Assembly (NCBI RefSeq): GCF_009834345.1
Contig: NZ_CP035042.1
Coordinates: forward strand, 4,836,001-4,900,000
From: Billgrantia tianxiuensis
GTDB lineage: Bacteria > Pseudomonadota > Gammaproteobacteria > Pseudomonadales > Halomonadaceae
Direction: 5' to 3'
Length of the DNA stretch: 64,000 nt
In this document: positions 25,967-35,452 of the stretch, one piece after another
How positions within the stretch are numbered: the first letter of the stretch is position 1
Layout of the letters: every line of letters starts with the position of its first letter
Notes under the pieces: generated by a model
What the model saw: only the letters and a program-made list of their open reading frames with translations
What the model was told of the DNA's origin: nothing
Databases searched by the model: none
Position numbers and translations under genes: made by a program

Positions 25967-28878
25967 TCACGCGCTCCGCTGAGAGCCTGGCCCGCTTCGT
26001 CCTTGTCCCCTCCGCGCAGCAGCTCGAGCTGCAGCCGGTCGAAGGTCTGGAACTGGCGCTGCCAGGCGGACGGCTGGCTGACCTTCTCGACCTGCACGGC
26101 GGTCACCTTGTATTCCGGACAGTTGGTCGCCCAGTCTGAGCTGTCGGTGGTGATCACGTTGGCCCCGCTGCCCGGATGGTGGAAGGTAGTGTAGACCACC
26201 CCCGGCGGCATGCGGTCGCTGATCCGCGCACGCAGCACCGTCTGGCCGGCACGGCTGGTGATGCCGACCCAGTCGCCGTCACGCACGCCACGCAGCTCGG
26301 CATCGGAAGGATGCAGCTCGAGCACGTCCTCGTCGTGCCAGGCCTGGTTGTGGGTACGCCGGGTCTGGGCGCCAACGTTGTACTGGGAGAGGATGCGCCC
26401 GGTGGTCAACAGCAGCGGGAAGCGGCGGTTGCTGAGCTCATCGCTCTCCACGTAGTCGGTGATGGCGAACTGACCGAGGCCGATGGGGAAGTCCTCGATG
26501 TGCATGGTCGGGGTGCCCTTGGGGTGGACCTCGTTGCACGGCCACTGGATGCTGCCCAGCTCGTCGAGCCGCGCGTAGCTGACCCCGGCGAAGCTCGGCG
26601 TAAGGCCGGCGATCTCGTCCATGATCTGCGACGGATGGTCGTAGTGCATGGGATAGCCCAGCGCATTGGCCAGATCCACCGTCACTTCCCAATCCTGCTT
26701 GCCGGCCAACGGCGGCATCACCTTGCGCACGCGGTTGATGCGCCGCTCAGCGTTGGTGAAGGTGCCGTCCTTCTCCAGGAAGGAGGAGCCCGGCAGCAGC
26801 ACGTGAGCGAACTTGGCCGTCTCGTTGAGGAAGATGTCCTGCACGATCAGGCACTCCAGCGAGCGCAGCGCCTCCTCCACATGTTGGGTGTTGGGGTCGG
26901 ATTGGGCGATGTCCTCGCCCTGCACGTAGAGCGCCTTGAAGTCGCCGGCCACGGCAGCGTCGAACATGTTGGGGATGCGCAGGCCCGGCTCATCGTCGAT
27001 GGGCACGCCCCAGGCCGCCTCGAAGCGCTCGCGCACGGCGGGGTCGCCGACGTGCTGGTAACCCGGCAGCTCGTGGGGGAAGGAACCCATGTCGCAGGAG
27101 CCCTGAACGTTGTTCTGCCCACGCAGCGGGTTGACGCCCACCCCTTCGCGGCCGATGTTGCCGGTGGCCATGGCCAGGTTGGCGATACCCATCACCATGC
27201 TCGAGCCCTGGCTGTGTTCGGTGACGCCAAGACCGTAGTAGATCGCGCCGTTGGGCGCCTGGGCATAGGTACGCGCGGCACGGCGTACCTGCTCGGCGGA
27301 CACGCCGGTGATGGCCTCGACGTTCTCCGGCGCATGGCGCGGATCGAGAATGAACTCACGCCAGGCCTGATAGCCCGCCGCGTCGCAGCGCTTGGCGATG
27401 AACTCGCGATCCTCGAGTCCTTCGCTGATCACCACGTGGGCCAGGGCATTGATCATCGCCACGTTGGTGCCGGGGCGCAGGGCAAGGTGCTGGGCGCCGC
27501 GATGGTGCGGCGTCTTGAGCAGGTCGATACGGCGCGGGTCGACGACGATCAGCTCGGCGCCCTGGCGCAGGCGACGACGCATCTGCGAGGCGAACACCGG
27601 GTGGGCGTCGGTGGGGTTGGCGCCGATGACCACGATCACGTCGGCCTGCATCACCGAATCGAAGGTCTGGGTGCCAGCGGATTCGCCCAGCGTCGTCTTG
27701 AGGCCGTAGCCGGTGGGCGAGTGACAAACCCGCGCACAGGTGTCGGTGTTGTTGTTGTGGAAGGCCGCACGCACCAGCTTCTGCACCAGGTAGGTTTCCT
27801 CGTTGGTGCAGCGCGACGAGGTGATGCCGCCGATGCTCTCGCGACCGTACTTGGCCTGGATCGCCTTGAGCCGCTCGGCGGCAAAGGCAATCGCCTCCTC
27901 CCAACTCACCTCGCGCCACGGCTGGTCGATCGACTCACGGATCATCGGTGTCTTGAGCCGGTCCGGATGGGTGGCGTAGCCGAAGGCGAAGCGGCCCTTG
28001 ACGCAGGAGTGGCCGTGGTTGGCGTCGCCGCCCTTGTACGGCACCATGCGCACCACCCGGTCGCCCTGCATCTCGGCCTTGAACGAGCAGCCCACGCCGC
28101 AGTAGGCGCAGGTGGTTACCACGCTGTGCTCCGGCTGCCCCTGCTCGATCACCGCCTTCTCCATCAGCGTCGAGGTCGGGCAGGCCTGCACGCAGGCGCC
28201 GCAGGAGACGCACTCGGAATCCATGAACGCCTCGCTCTGTCCGGCGGAGACCTTGGACTCGAAGCCACGCCCCTCGATGGTCAGGGCAAAGGTGCCCTGC
28301 ACCTCCTCACAGGCGCGCACACAGCGTGAGCAGACGATGCACTTGCTGGGGTCGAAGCTGAAGTAGGGGTTGGAGTCGTCGGTTTCGGCGTCCAGGTGAT
28401 TCTCGCCGTCGAAACCGTAGCGCACCTCGCGCAGGCCCACCGCACCGGCCATGTCCTGCAGCTCGCAGTCGCCGTTGGCCGGGCAGGTCAGGCAGTCCAG
28501 CGGGTGGTCGGAGATGTAAAGCTCCATCACGTTGCGCCGCAGCTTGGCCAGCCGCGCATTCTGGGTGGTGACTTTCATCCCGGCCTCGACCGGCGTGGTG
28601 CAGGAGGCAGGCAGGCCGCGCTTGCCCTCGATCTGCACCGCGCACAGACGGCAGGAGCCGAACGCCTCGAGGTTGTCCGAGGCACACAGCTTGGGAATGT
28701 TGATGTCGGCCAGGGCCGCGGCGCGCAGCACCGAGGTGCCCTCGGGCACCGTGATCTCGACGCCGTCGATCTCGAGGCTGACGAGCGTCTCGGAGAGCCG
28801 CGCCGGGGTGCCGTAGTCGCGCTCCGGCAAAAGGTGCTGGGGAACGGACGTCTGCTTGGGATCGTAATAGTGCAACAT
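25963..28878 (-). CDS. fdsA: NAD-dependent formate dehydrogenase alpha subunit (Mo, cysteine type)
   Basis: Catalytic subunit of soluble formate dehydrogenase, 971 residues. N-terminal 2Fe-2S ferredoxin domain (CASDNLEAFGSCRLCAVQ), a His-Cys3 cluster region (DHPLDCLTCPANGDCELQ), two 4Fe-4S sets (CIVCSRCVRAC, CVSCGACVQAC) and a further CAYCGVGC cluster before the molybdopterin domain. The metal ligand is Cys385 in CARVCHSPTGYG, so no selenocysteine is used. The start at 28878 is set by GGAGG upstream. The gene is in the order fdsG-fdsB-fdsA-fdhD-fdsD. It oxidises cytoplasmic formate to CO2, passing electrons to FdsB and NAD+. Confidence 0.96.
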   Translation of the reverse strand: MLHYYDPKQTSVPQHLLPERDYGTPARLSETLVSLEIDGVEITVPEGTSVLRAAALADINIPKLCASDNLEAFGSCRLCAVQIEGKRGLPASCTTPVEAGMKVTTQNARLAKLRRNVMELYISDHPLDCLTCPANGDCELQDMAGAVGLREVRYGFDGENHLDAETDDSNPYFSFDPSKCIVCSRCVRACEEVQGTFALTIEGRGFESKVSAGQSEAFMDSECVSCGACVQACPTSTLMEKAVIEQGQPEHSVVTTCAYCGVGCSFKAEMQGDRVVRMVPYKGGDANHGHSCVKGRFAFGYATHPDRLKTPMIRESIDQPWREVSWEEAIAFAAERLKAIQAKYGRESIGGITSSRCTNEETYLVQKLVRAAFHNNNTDTCARVCHSPTGYGLKTTLGESAGTQTFDSVMQADVIVVIGANPTDAHPVFASQMRRRLRQGAELIVVDPRRIDLLKTPHHRGAQHLALRPGTNVAMINALAHVVISEGLEDREFIAKRCDAAGYQAWREFILDPRHAPENVEAITGVSAEQVRRAARTYAQAPNGAIYYGLGVTEHSQGSSMVMGIANLAMATGNIGREGVGVNPLRGQNNVQGSCDMGSFPHELPGYQHVGDPAVRERFEAAWGVPIDDEPGLRIPNMFDAAVAGDFKALYVQGEDIAQSDPNTQHVEEALRSLECLIVQDIFLNETAKFAHVLLPGSSFLEKDGTFTNAERRINRVRKVMPPLAGKQDWEVTVDLANALGYPMHYDHPSQIMDEIAGLTPSFAGVSYARLDELGSIQWPCNEVHPKGTPTMHIEDFPIGLGQFAITDYVESDELSNRRFPLLLTTGRILSQYNVGAQTRRTHNQAWHDEDVLELHPSDAELRGVRDGDWVGITSRAGQTVLRARISDRMPPGVVYTTFHHPGSGANVITTDSSDWATNCPEYKVTAVQVEKVSQPSAWQRQFQTFDRLQLELLRGGDKDEAGQALSGARE

Positions 28879-28895
28879 GTCTGGCCTCCTCCCGC

Positions 28896-30446
28896 TCAAT
28901 GCGGCTGCGCGTCGCGCTGCAGATCGTCGGGAAAGTGTTTCATCACGCTCTGCACGGGAAAGGGCGTCATGCCGCCCATGGCGCAGAGCGAGCCGTCCAC
29001 CATGGTCTCGCACAGGTCGGCGAGCAGGGCGAGATTGGCCTCGCGGTTATCGCCCGCGCGGATGCGGTCGATCACCTCGACCCCACGCACCGAGCCGATG
29101 CGACAGGGCGTGCACTTGCCACAGGACTCCACCGTGCAGAACTCCATGGCGAAGCGCGCCTGCTCGGCCATGTCCACCGTATCGTCGAACATCACCACGC
29201 CGCCGTGACCGAGCACCGCGCCGACCTCGGCGAAGGCTTCGTAGTCGAGCGGCAGATCCCACTGGCTTTCCGGCAGATAGGCACCCAGCGGGCCGCCCAC
29301 CTGCACCGCACGCAGTGGCCGTCCGGTAAAAGTACCGCCGCCGAACTCCTCCATCAGCTGGCGCAGGGTGGTGCCGAAGGCCAGCTCCACCAGCCCGCCG
29401 CGCTTGACGTTACCGGCCAGCTGTAGTGCCAAGGTGCCTCGCGAACGGCCCATGCCGTAGTCGGCGTAGGCTTGTCCGCCGTCGCCGAGAATGAAGGGCA
29501 CCGCCGCCAGCGACAGCACGTTGTTGACCACGGTGGGCTGGCCGAACAGGCCTTCGATGGCCGGCAGCGGCGGCTTGAAGCGCACCATGCCGCGCTTGCC
29601 TTCGAGACTCTCGAGCAGCGAGGTCTCCTCGCCGCAGATGTAGGCACCGGCACCCAGGCGCACCTCGAGGTGGAACGCCTGGCCGCTGCCGAGGATGTCG
29701 CTACCGAGATAGCCGGCGGCCTCGGCGCGGGCGATGGCCTCGTTGAAGATCTCCTGGGCCAGGGGATACTCCGAACGCAGGTAGACGTAGCCCTGGGTAG
29801 CGCCCACGGCAAGGCCGGCAATGGCCATGCCTTCGATCAGCAGATAGGGGTCGCACTCCATCACCAGGCGGTCGGCGAAGGTACCGGAGTCTCCCTCGTC
29901 GGCGTTGCAGACGATGTACTTCTGCGCGGCGGGGGCATCGAGCACGGTCTGCCACTTGATGCCGGTGGGAAACGCCGCCCCGCCGCGGCCGCGCAGGCCG
30001 GAAGCCTTGACCTCGTCAACGATGGCCTGGGAATCGAGGCCAAGTGCCCGGCGCAGGCCGCGGAAGCCGTCGTGGGCACAATAGTCCTCCAGCGACAGCG
30101 GGTCGGTGACGCCGATGCGCGAAAAGGTCAGGCGCTGCTGGGCCTGCAGATAGGGAATTTCCTCGGTCGGCCCCTGGCTGAGGGGCGACATGACACTGCC
30201 CTCGAGCAAGCCGGCATCGAACAGGCCGGCCACGTCCTCGGGTGCCACCGGCCCGTAGGCGACGCGCCCGGCAGCGGTCTCGACCTCGACCAACGGCTCC
30301 AGCCAGAACAGCCCGCGCGAGCCGTTGCGCACCAGCTCGACCTCGACGCCACGGGCCTCGGCCTCGGCCACGATGCGCTCGGCGACCTCGTCGGCGCCCT
30401 GCGCCAGCGCGGTGGTTTCGCGGGGGACAAAAAGTCTCGTGGTCAT
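28896..30446 (-). CDS. fdsB: NAD-dependent formate dehydrogenase beta subunit (FMN/NADH binding)
   Basis: NuoF/HoxF-like subunit of 516 residues. The N-terminal part is a thioredoxin-like 2Fe-2S fold without the full set of cysteines. The central part contains the FMN- and NAD-binding glycine loops (GLRGRGGAAFPTGIKW, CNADEGDSGTFADR, GAYICGEETSLLESLEG). The C-terminus has the 4Fe-4S ligands ESCGKCTPCRIG and a later Cys. It accepts electrons from FdsA and reduces NAD+. Its start overlaps the fdsG stop by one base and it lies 17 bases before fdsA. Confidence 0.96.
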   Translation of the reverse strand: MTTRLFVPRETTALAQGADEVAERIVAEAEARGVEVELVRNGSRGLFWLEPLVEVETAAGRVAYGPVAPEDVAGLFDAGLLEGSVMSPLSQGPTEEIPYLQAQQRLTFSRIGVTDPLSLEDYCAHDGFRGLRRALGLDSQAIVDEVKASGLRGRGGAAFPTGIKWQTVLDAPAAQKYIVCNADEGDSGTFADRLVMECDPYLLIEGMAIAGLAVGATQGYVYLRSEYPLAQEIFNEAIARAEAAGYLGSDILGSGQAFHLEVRLGAGAYICGEETSLLESLEGKRGMVRFKPPLPAIEGLFGQPTVVNNVLSLAAVPFILGDGGQAYADYGMGRSRGTLALQLAGNVKRGGLVELAFGTTLRQLMEEFGGGTFTGRPLRAVQVGGPLGAYLPESQWDLPLDYEAFAEVGAVLGHGGVVMFDDTVDMAEQARFAMEFCTVESCGKCTPCRIGSVRGVEVIDRIRAGDNREANLALLADLCETMVDGSLCAMGGMTPFPVQSVMKHFPDDLQRDAQPH

Positions 30447-30943
30447 CAGCTCACCTTCAGCACTTGGGTGGTCAGCTCGTCGACCAGCCGATCGAAACGC
30501 TCGGGGGTGACCCGGGCGAGAATGCGGTCATCGACGCGCAGCGACGGACCACACGCGCAGTTGCCCAGGCAGTAGACCGGCTCCAGGGTGATCTCACGGT
30601 CGGCGGAGGTCTGGTGGTAGTCGATGCCGAGCGTTTCCCGCGCATGCATCTCCAGCGCACGGGAGCCCCGCGCCTGGCATGCCTCCGCACGGCAGATCTG
30701 CACCACATGGCGCCCCGGAGGGCTGGTACGGAAGTGGTGATAGAAGCTGATCACACCGTGCACTTCGGCACGGGTCAGCTGCAGCGATTCGGCAATGAGC
30801 GGCACCGCCTCGCGGGGAATATGGCCGAAACGATCCTGGATCGCGTGCAGGATCGGCAGCAGAGCACCGGGCCTGTGCTTGTGGGCGTCGATCTGTTCCT
30901 GCAGCAACGCCGGTGTCCACTGGGGAAAAGCGTTAATGGGCAT
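30446..30943 (-). CDS. fdsG: NAD-dependent formate dehydrogenase gamma subunit (2Fe-2S)
   Basis: NuoE-like thioredoxin-fold subunit of 165 residues. The 2Fe-2S ligands are in QICRAEACQARG and YCLGNCACGPS. The helix IPREAVPLIAESLQLTRAEVHGV is typical of the family. The start at 30943 (MPINAF) is preceded by GAGG; a longer start at 30958 is less supported. It is the first gene of the operon, divergent from a ModE-like regulator across an AT-rich 175-base gap. Confidence 0.94.
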   Translation of the reverse strand: MPINAFPQWTPALLQEQIDAHKHRPGALLPILHAIQDRFGHIPREAVPLIAESLQLTRAEVHGVISFYHHFRTSPPGRHVVQICRAEACQARGSRALEMHARETLGIDYHQTSADREITLEPVYCLGNCACGPSLRVDDRILARVTPERFDRLVDELTTQVLKVS

Positions 30944-31092
30944 GGTCTGGCCTCGCAACGAACCTGCGGCGGCACTTCGATCGGCTGCGCCAGTTCGTCA
31001 TTGCTAGTTATGAATTATTTTGCATATATTGAAACAATCACTGATGCGGAATACAGGCACCTTCTAGGATGAAAAGTAGCAGTTACGCCTCC

Positions 31093-31109
31093 ATTTCAAA
31101 ATATGAAAT
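31093..31109. promoter_or_regulatory. Inverted repeat upstream of the ModE-like regulator
   Basis: ATTTCA, a five-base spacer and TGAAAT form a perfect inverted repeat ending nine bases before the regulator ATG; a further ATGAAA follows at 31119. The region is distinctly AT-rich compared with its surroundings. An operator for autoregulation and for the divergent fds promoter is plausible. Confidence 0.4.
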
Positions 31110-31118
31110 GTACATCAT

Positions 31119-32192
31119 ATGAAACGTATTCGAATCGAACCAGCCTGGTCCTTCACCGACGAGGCGGGTAACCGCCTGGACCCGCAGCTGTTTGGGCTGC
31201 TGCAGGGCATCCATCGCAGCGGCAAACTGACCGAAGCCGCCGCCGAGGCAGGTATCTCCTATCGGCATGCCTGGAACCTGCTCAACAAGTGGGCGGAGTT
31301 CTTCGGCGCCTCCCTGGTGAAAATGCAGAAGGGTCGCGGGGCTCGCCTCTCGCCGCTGGGAGACAAGCTGCTGTGGGCTCGCCAGCGGGTCTCCGCCCGA
31401 CTCGGACCACAGCTCGAGAGCCTGGGCTCGGAGCTCAATCTCGAACTCCAGCAACTGCTCGAAGGGGTCGAGCCAGTGCTGCGCATGCACGCCAGCCACG
31501 GCTATGCGGTGGCGCTGCTGCCCCGCTTCGCCCACGATTTCCAGCTTGACCTGCAGTACTGCAGCCCCGCAGAGGCCTTAGCCGCGCTCAACCGTGGCGT
31601 CTGCGACGTGGCCGGCTACCACATGCCGACCACGGCGACCCAGGGCCCGCTGATGCAGAGCTATCGCCGCCAGCTGCGTCCACGCAGCCACTGCATCATT
31701 CGTTTCATCACCCGTCGCCAGGGGCTCATGGTGGGGCCGGGCAACCCCAGGGAGATCGCCGGCCTGGCCGACCTGACCCGCGGCGACGTGCGCTTCATCA
31801 ATCGCCAGCAGGCCTCGGGCACCCGCGCCCTGCTCGACATCCTGCTGCGCGACGCCGGGCTCTCGTCCCAGCGCATCCCGGGTTTCGAACTCGAGGAGTA
31901 CACCCACTCTGCGGTGGCCGCCTATATCGCCGCCGGCATGGCCGACGTCGGCTTCGGCGTCGAGGCCGCCGCACGCCAGTTCGGCCTGGATTTCCTGCCG
32001 CTGGCCAGCGAGCACTACCTGTTGCTGTGCCAGCGCAGAAGCCTGACCGAACCCAGCGTCAAGCGTCTGCTCGAGATGATCCGCGGCGAGGCGTTTCAGG
32101 CGGCCGTCCGCGAGCTGCCCGGCTATACGCTGGACCGCTGCGGCGAGGTGTGCAGCGTCGACGAACTGTTCGGCACGGCCCAGGCCTCCTGA
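31119..32192 (+). CDS. ModE-like HTH regulator with periplasmic-binding-protein-like domain
   Basis: 357 residues. The N-terminal ~85 residues form a ModE/LysR-type winged helix (LLQGIHRSGKLTEAAAEAGISYRHAW, KMQKGRGARLSPLG). From about residue 105 onward there is a PBP-like ligand domain (FINRQQASGTRALLDILLRDAG, VAAYIAAGMADVGFGVEAAA), the architecture of molybdate/tungstate-type one-component regulators. It is divergent from fdsGBA-fdhD-fdsD, so control of the formate dehydrogenase in response to formate or the metal oxyanion is a reasonable guess. No strong ribosome site precedes the chosen ATG, so the start is tentative. Confidence 0.82.
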   Translation: MKRIRIEPAWSFTDEAGNRLDPQLFGLLQGIHRSGKLTEAAAEAGISYRHAWNLLNKWAEFFGASLVKMQKGRGARLSPLGDKLLWARQRVSARLGPQLESLGSELNLELQQLLEGVEPVLRMHASHGYAVALLPRFAHDFQLDLQYCSPAEALAALNRGVCDVAGYHMPTTATQGPLMQSYRRQLRPRSHCIIRFITRRQGLMVGPGNPREIAGLADLTRGDVRFINRQQASGTRALLDILLRDAGLSSQRIPGFELEEYTHSAVAAYIAAGMADVGFGVEAAARQFGLDFLPLASEHYLLLCQRRSLTEPSVKRLLEMIRGEAFQAAVRELPGYTLDRCGEVCSVDELFGTAQAS

Positions 32193-32208
32193 GCCGTGCC
32201 GGACCCGA

Positions 32209-33309
32209 TCAGTACTCCACCACCACGTCGCCCAGGGGCTTGCTGCAACAGGAGAGGATGTAGCCCTCGGCGACATCCTCGTCGGTGATGCCACCGTTGT
32301 GCTCCATGTCCACCTGACCGGAAGCGAGCGGCACCCGGCAAGTGCCGCAGATGCCCATGCCGCAGGCCTTGGGAATATGCAAGCCCAGCTTGGCAGCGGC
32401 GGCATGCACCGTCTCGCCCGGCTGGATGCGCACGCTCTTGCCGCTGGCACTGAACTCGACCATCAGCGCTTCGGCCAGGTCCGGCTCCTCGGCGCCGGCT
32501 ATCTCGGCAAGTTCGAGTGCCTCCTCCTTGACCTCGAGCGGCGTGGCGCCGAAGGACTCCTCGTGGTAACGACTCATGTCGAAGCCGTTATCCTTGAGCA
32601 GATGCTTGATGGCATTCATGTAGGGCGTGGGGCCGCAGCAGAAGATCTCACGCTCGAGGAAGTCCGGCGCCATCAACTCGAGCATCGCCTGACTGAGATA
32701 GCCACGGAAACCGGACCAGATCTCGCCCAGCTCGTCGCTGCGCTCGCACACGATATGCAGCTTGAACTCGGGAATCCGCGAGAAGATGTGCTCCAGCTCA
32801 CGGTGATAGATGATGTCCTTGGGGGTGCGCGCGCTGTGGACGAACTCGATGTCCACGGCGGAATTGGTATCGAAGAACCAGCGCACCATGGACATCAGCG
32901 GCGTGATGCCCACTCCGCCGGAGAGCATCAGGATCTTCTCCGCCGGGTAGTCGATGGCGTTGAAGTTACCCACCGGACCGTGCACCGCCAGCTCGTCACC
33001 CGCCTTGAGGTTGTCGTGCAGCCAGTTGGACACCTTGCCGCCGGGCACCCGCTTGACGGTGATCGAGAAGCTGTAGGGGACAGACGGAGAACTGGAGATG
33101 GTGTAGGAGCGCATGATCGGCTCGCCTTCGATCTCCAGCTCCAGGGTCACGAACTGCCCCGGCTTGAAGAAATACAGCACCGGCTGCTCGGCCATGAAGC
33201 AGAAGGTGCGAACGTCCCAGGTCTCCTGGATCACCTTGACACAGCGCACCAAGTGGCGGCCGTTGGTCCAGGTCTGGGTCGTGACGGGGTTGAGAAAGTT
33301 CATGGTCAT
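32209..33309 (-). CDS. gbcB: Glycine betaine demethylase reductase subunit
   Basis: Ferredoxin reductase partner of the Rieske monooxygenase GbcA, 366 residues. The N-terminal FAD domain has RSYTISSSP and the glycine-rich GPVGNFN. The NAD(P)H domain has LMLSGGVGITPLMSMVRW and EIFCCGPTPYM. The C-terminal plant-type 2Fe-2S domain has CGMGICGTCRV and a later Cys. It passes electrons from NAD(P)H to GbcA for oxidative N-demethylation of betaine to dimethylglycine. It is divergent from gbcA across a 330-base intergenic region, the same arrangement as recalled for Pseudomonas. Confidence 0.93.
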   Translation of the reverse strand: MTMNFLNPVTTQTWTNGRHLVRCVKVIQETWDVRTFCFMAEQPVLYFFKPGQFVTLELEIEGEPIMRSYTISSSPSVPYSFSITVKRVPGGKVSNWLHDNLKAGDELAVHGPVGNFNAIDYPAEKILMLSGGVGITPLMSMVRWFFDTNSAVDIEFVHSARTPKDIIYHRELEHIFSRIPEFKLHIVCERSDELGEIWSGFRGYLSQAMLELMAPDFLEREIFCCGPTPYMNAIKHLLKDNGFDMSRYHEESFGATPLEVKEEALELAEIAGAEEPDLAEALMVEFSASGKSVRIQPGETVHAAAAKLGLHIPKACGMGICGTCRVPLASGQVDMEHNGGITDEDVAEGYILSCCSKPLGDVVVEY

Positions 33310-33639
33310 GTCGTGTCGCCTGGCATTGATCAGCGTGGAAGGCTCCGACTGCGGAACACCGCCTGCCGTTGAACGAATTTTGCGCCAGGCGACAAGGCCC
33401 CGACTTGCCTGACTGCGACACGGACATGCCCATGACTCCCATCAGATATGTCTTTCCTCCTTCCGCGCGTCGCGCCTGCATTCATGCTTGTCGTCGGCAG
33501 ACAACTGGGCATTCAGCGCCTGATCCACACTCGCCCTACTCGTATCCGGCACCCTACACAATCACAATGCCGAACCCTTGGCGACACCCAACAACTCGAC
33601 CGATGCCGCAGCCGCGGCCAGCTATGAGGATGTATTCCC
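33310..33639. promoter_or_regulatory. gbcB-gbcA divergent regulatory region
   Basis: A 330-base gap with no gene. It must carry both promoters and probably GbdR sites. Repeated CGACA-containing words are seen (GCGACAAGG at 33389, GCGACACGG at 33415, GGCGACACC near 33580), the first two 26 bases apart. Whether they are the GbdR recognition element cannot be decided by eye. Confidence 0.4.
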
Positions 33640-34929
33640 ATGGATCCGATCTCACCCACTTCCCTGGACGACCCCCTGGACCCGGCGCGGCAAGCCGTCT
33701 CCGCGATGCTCGCCGAACGCGAGCGCAACTTCTCGCTGCCCCAGCCCTTCTACAACGATGCCCGGCTGTTCGCCCTGGACATGCAGGAGATCTTCGGCAA
33801 GGAGTGGCTGTTCGCCGGCATGACCTGCGAGATCCCCGCCAAGGGCAACTACATGACCCTGCAGGTCGGCGACAACCCGGTGATCCTGGTACGCGGCGAC
33901 GGCGGTACCATCCATGCCTTCCATAACGTCTGCCGCCATCGCGGCTCGCGGCTGTGCGTCAGCGACAAGGGCAAGGTGGCCAAGCTGGTCTGCCCCTACC
34001 ATCAGTGGACCTACGAGCTCGACGGCCGCCTGCTGTTCGCCGGCAGCGACATGGGCGAGAACTTCGACCTTTCCGCCTACGGCCTCAAGCCGGTCCACGT
34101 GCGCACCGGCGGCGGCTTCATCTTCATCAGCCTGGCCGAGCAGCCGCCTGCCGCCATCGACGACTTCCTGATCACCCTGGAGCACTATCTCGAGCCCTAC
34201 GAGATGGGCAACCTCAAGGTCGCGGTGGAGTCGAACATCGTCGAGCAGGCCAACTGGAAGCTGGTGATCGAGAACAATCGCGAGTGCTACCACTGCAACG
34301 GCTCCCACCCGGAGCTGCTCAACTCGCTGCAGGAGTTCGACGATACCGACGATCCCCGCGCCACGCCCGCCTACAAGGCACTGGTGGCGAAGAAGCAGTC
34401 CGACTGGGACGAGCAGCAGGTTCCCTGGCAGCTCAAGCGCTTCGGCAAGCGCAACCGGCTGACCCGCACCCCGCTGCTGGATGGCGTGGTCTCGATGACG
34501 ATGGACGGCAAGCCGGCCTGCCGCAAGCTGATGGGCCGCCTGACCAGCCCCGACATGGGCTCGCTGCGCATCCTGCACCTGCCCAACTCCTGGAACCACT
34601 TCATGGGCGATCACTCCATCGTATTCCGCGTGCTGCCGCTGGGGCCGCAGGAAACGCTGGTGACCACCAAATGGCTGGTGCACAAGGATGCGGTGGAGGG
34701 CGTCGACTACAACCCCGATGAAATGCGTCGGGTGTGGGACGCCACCAACGCCCAGGACAAGCGCCTGGCCGAGGAGAACCAGCGCGGCATCAATTCCAAG
34801 GCCTACCAGCCCGGCCCCTACTCGGAGACCTACGAGTTCGGCGTGATCGACTTCATCGACTGGTACAGCGAGCGGATGCAGGAGAACCTCGGGAACAGCG
34901 CTCCCCACCTGCAGTTGGTGAGGGGCTAA
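33640..34929 (+). CDS. gbcA: Glycine betaine demethylase, Rieske oxygenase subunit
   Basis: Rieske-type non-heme iron monooxygenase of 429 residues that removes one methyl group of betaine, producing dimethylglycine and formaldehyde. The Rieske 2Fe-2S site is CRHRGSRLC...CPYHQWTYELDG. The mononuclear iron site is in NNRECYHCNGSHPELL. The length is normal for GbcA. It is divergent from its reductase gbcB, and a perfect terminator hairpin follows. The formaldehyde formed is expected to be handled by the FdhA encoded at 35453-36646. Confidence 0.94.
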   Translation: MDPISPTSLDDPLDPARQAVSAMLAERERNFSLPQPFYNDARLFALDMQEIFGKEWLFAGMTCEIPAKGNYMTLQVGDNPVILVRGDGGTIHAFHNVCRHRGSRLCVSDKGKVAKLVCPYHQWTYELDGRLLFAGSDMGENFDLSAYGLKPVHVRTGGGFIFISLAEQPPAAIDDFLITLEHYLEPYEMGNLKVAVESNIVEQANWKLVIENNRECYHCNGSHPELLNSLQEFDDTDDPRATPAYKALVAKKQSDWDEQQVPWQLKRFGKRNRLTRTPLLDGVVSMTMDGKPACRKLMGRLTSPDMGSLRILHLPNSWNHFMGDHSIVFRVLPLGPQETLVTTKWLVHKDAVEGVDYNPDEMRRVWDATNAQDKRLAEENQRGINSKAYQPGPYSETYEFGVIDFIDWYSERMQENLGNSAPHLQLVRG

Positions 34930-34956
34930 GCACACCACTCCTCGTGATGTGAAAGA

Positions 34957-34986
34957 AATCGCCCCCGGCCAAGGCCGGGGGCGATT
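34957..34986. terminator. Terminator between gbcA and the following convergent gene
   Basis: AATCGCCCCCGGCC and its complement form a 14-base inverted repeat around AA, 28 bases beyond the gbcA stop; it could serve both strands. Confidence 0.75.
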
Positions 34987-35047
34987 CGCTTCACTCGGGT
35001 TCGATTGGAGATCAGACGCTAACAGCGCTGCGGGCTTGTGCCGGTGA

Positions 35048-35287
35048 CTAGTCGACGACCGGCCGCAGGTGGTTCATCAGCGCCTCGCGCACCTCGGGCA
35101 GCATGACGCCGGCCTGGGCTTCCAGCTCGGCGACCAGCGCCGCCAGACCGGGCACTCCCGTCTCGGCTTGCCGCTGGGCGGCAAGCCGAGCACAGGTATC
35201 GGGGTCGGCATCGGTAGGCAGGTCGATGCCCAGCGCCGCCAGGCGCTGACGGAAGTCCTCCGCATCGATCAAGTCGGCGTACATCAT
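35048..35287 (-). CDS. Hypothetical small acidic protein
   Basis: 79 residues, starting MMYADLIDAEDFRQRLAALGI, with a good GGGAGG site eight bases upstream of the ATG at 35287. It is helix-rich, contains one cysteine (DTCARL) and has no membrane segment. Not recognised. It lies downstream of fdhA on the same strand, 165 bases away, within the betaine locus, so a link to that pathway is possible but not shown. Confidence 0.6.
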   Translation of the reverse strand: MMYADLIDAEDFRQRLAALGIDLPTDADPDTCARLAAQRQAETGVPGLAALVAELEAQAGVMLPEVREALMNHLRPVVD

Positions 35288-35452
35288 CTCTTTCACCTCC
35301 CGCTGCCGTTACCGTCGTTTGCTCCTGTAGATTACCCGTTCGGGCGTCCGGCAGCCACGCTGCCGTGCGAGTCGACACCCCGAAAAGACTCGCCGCGACG
35401 CCTTCAGCGCGCCGCGGCCAGCTCGGGTTCCTCCTTACACAGCCATGCCTTC

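Noticed and set aside
26176..28329. 717-codon plus-strand frame opposite fdsA
   Set aside because: Antisense shadow of the well-supported fdsA, with His/Val/Gly-rich meaningless sequence.
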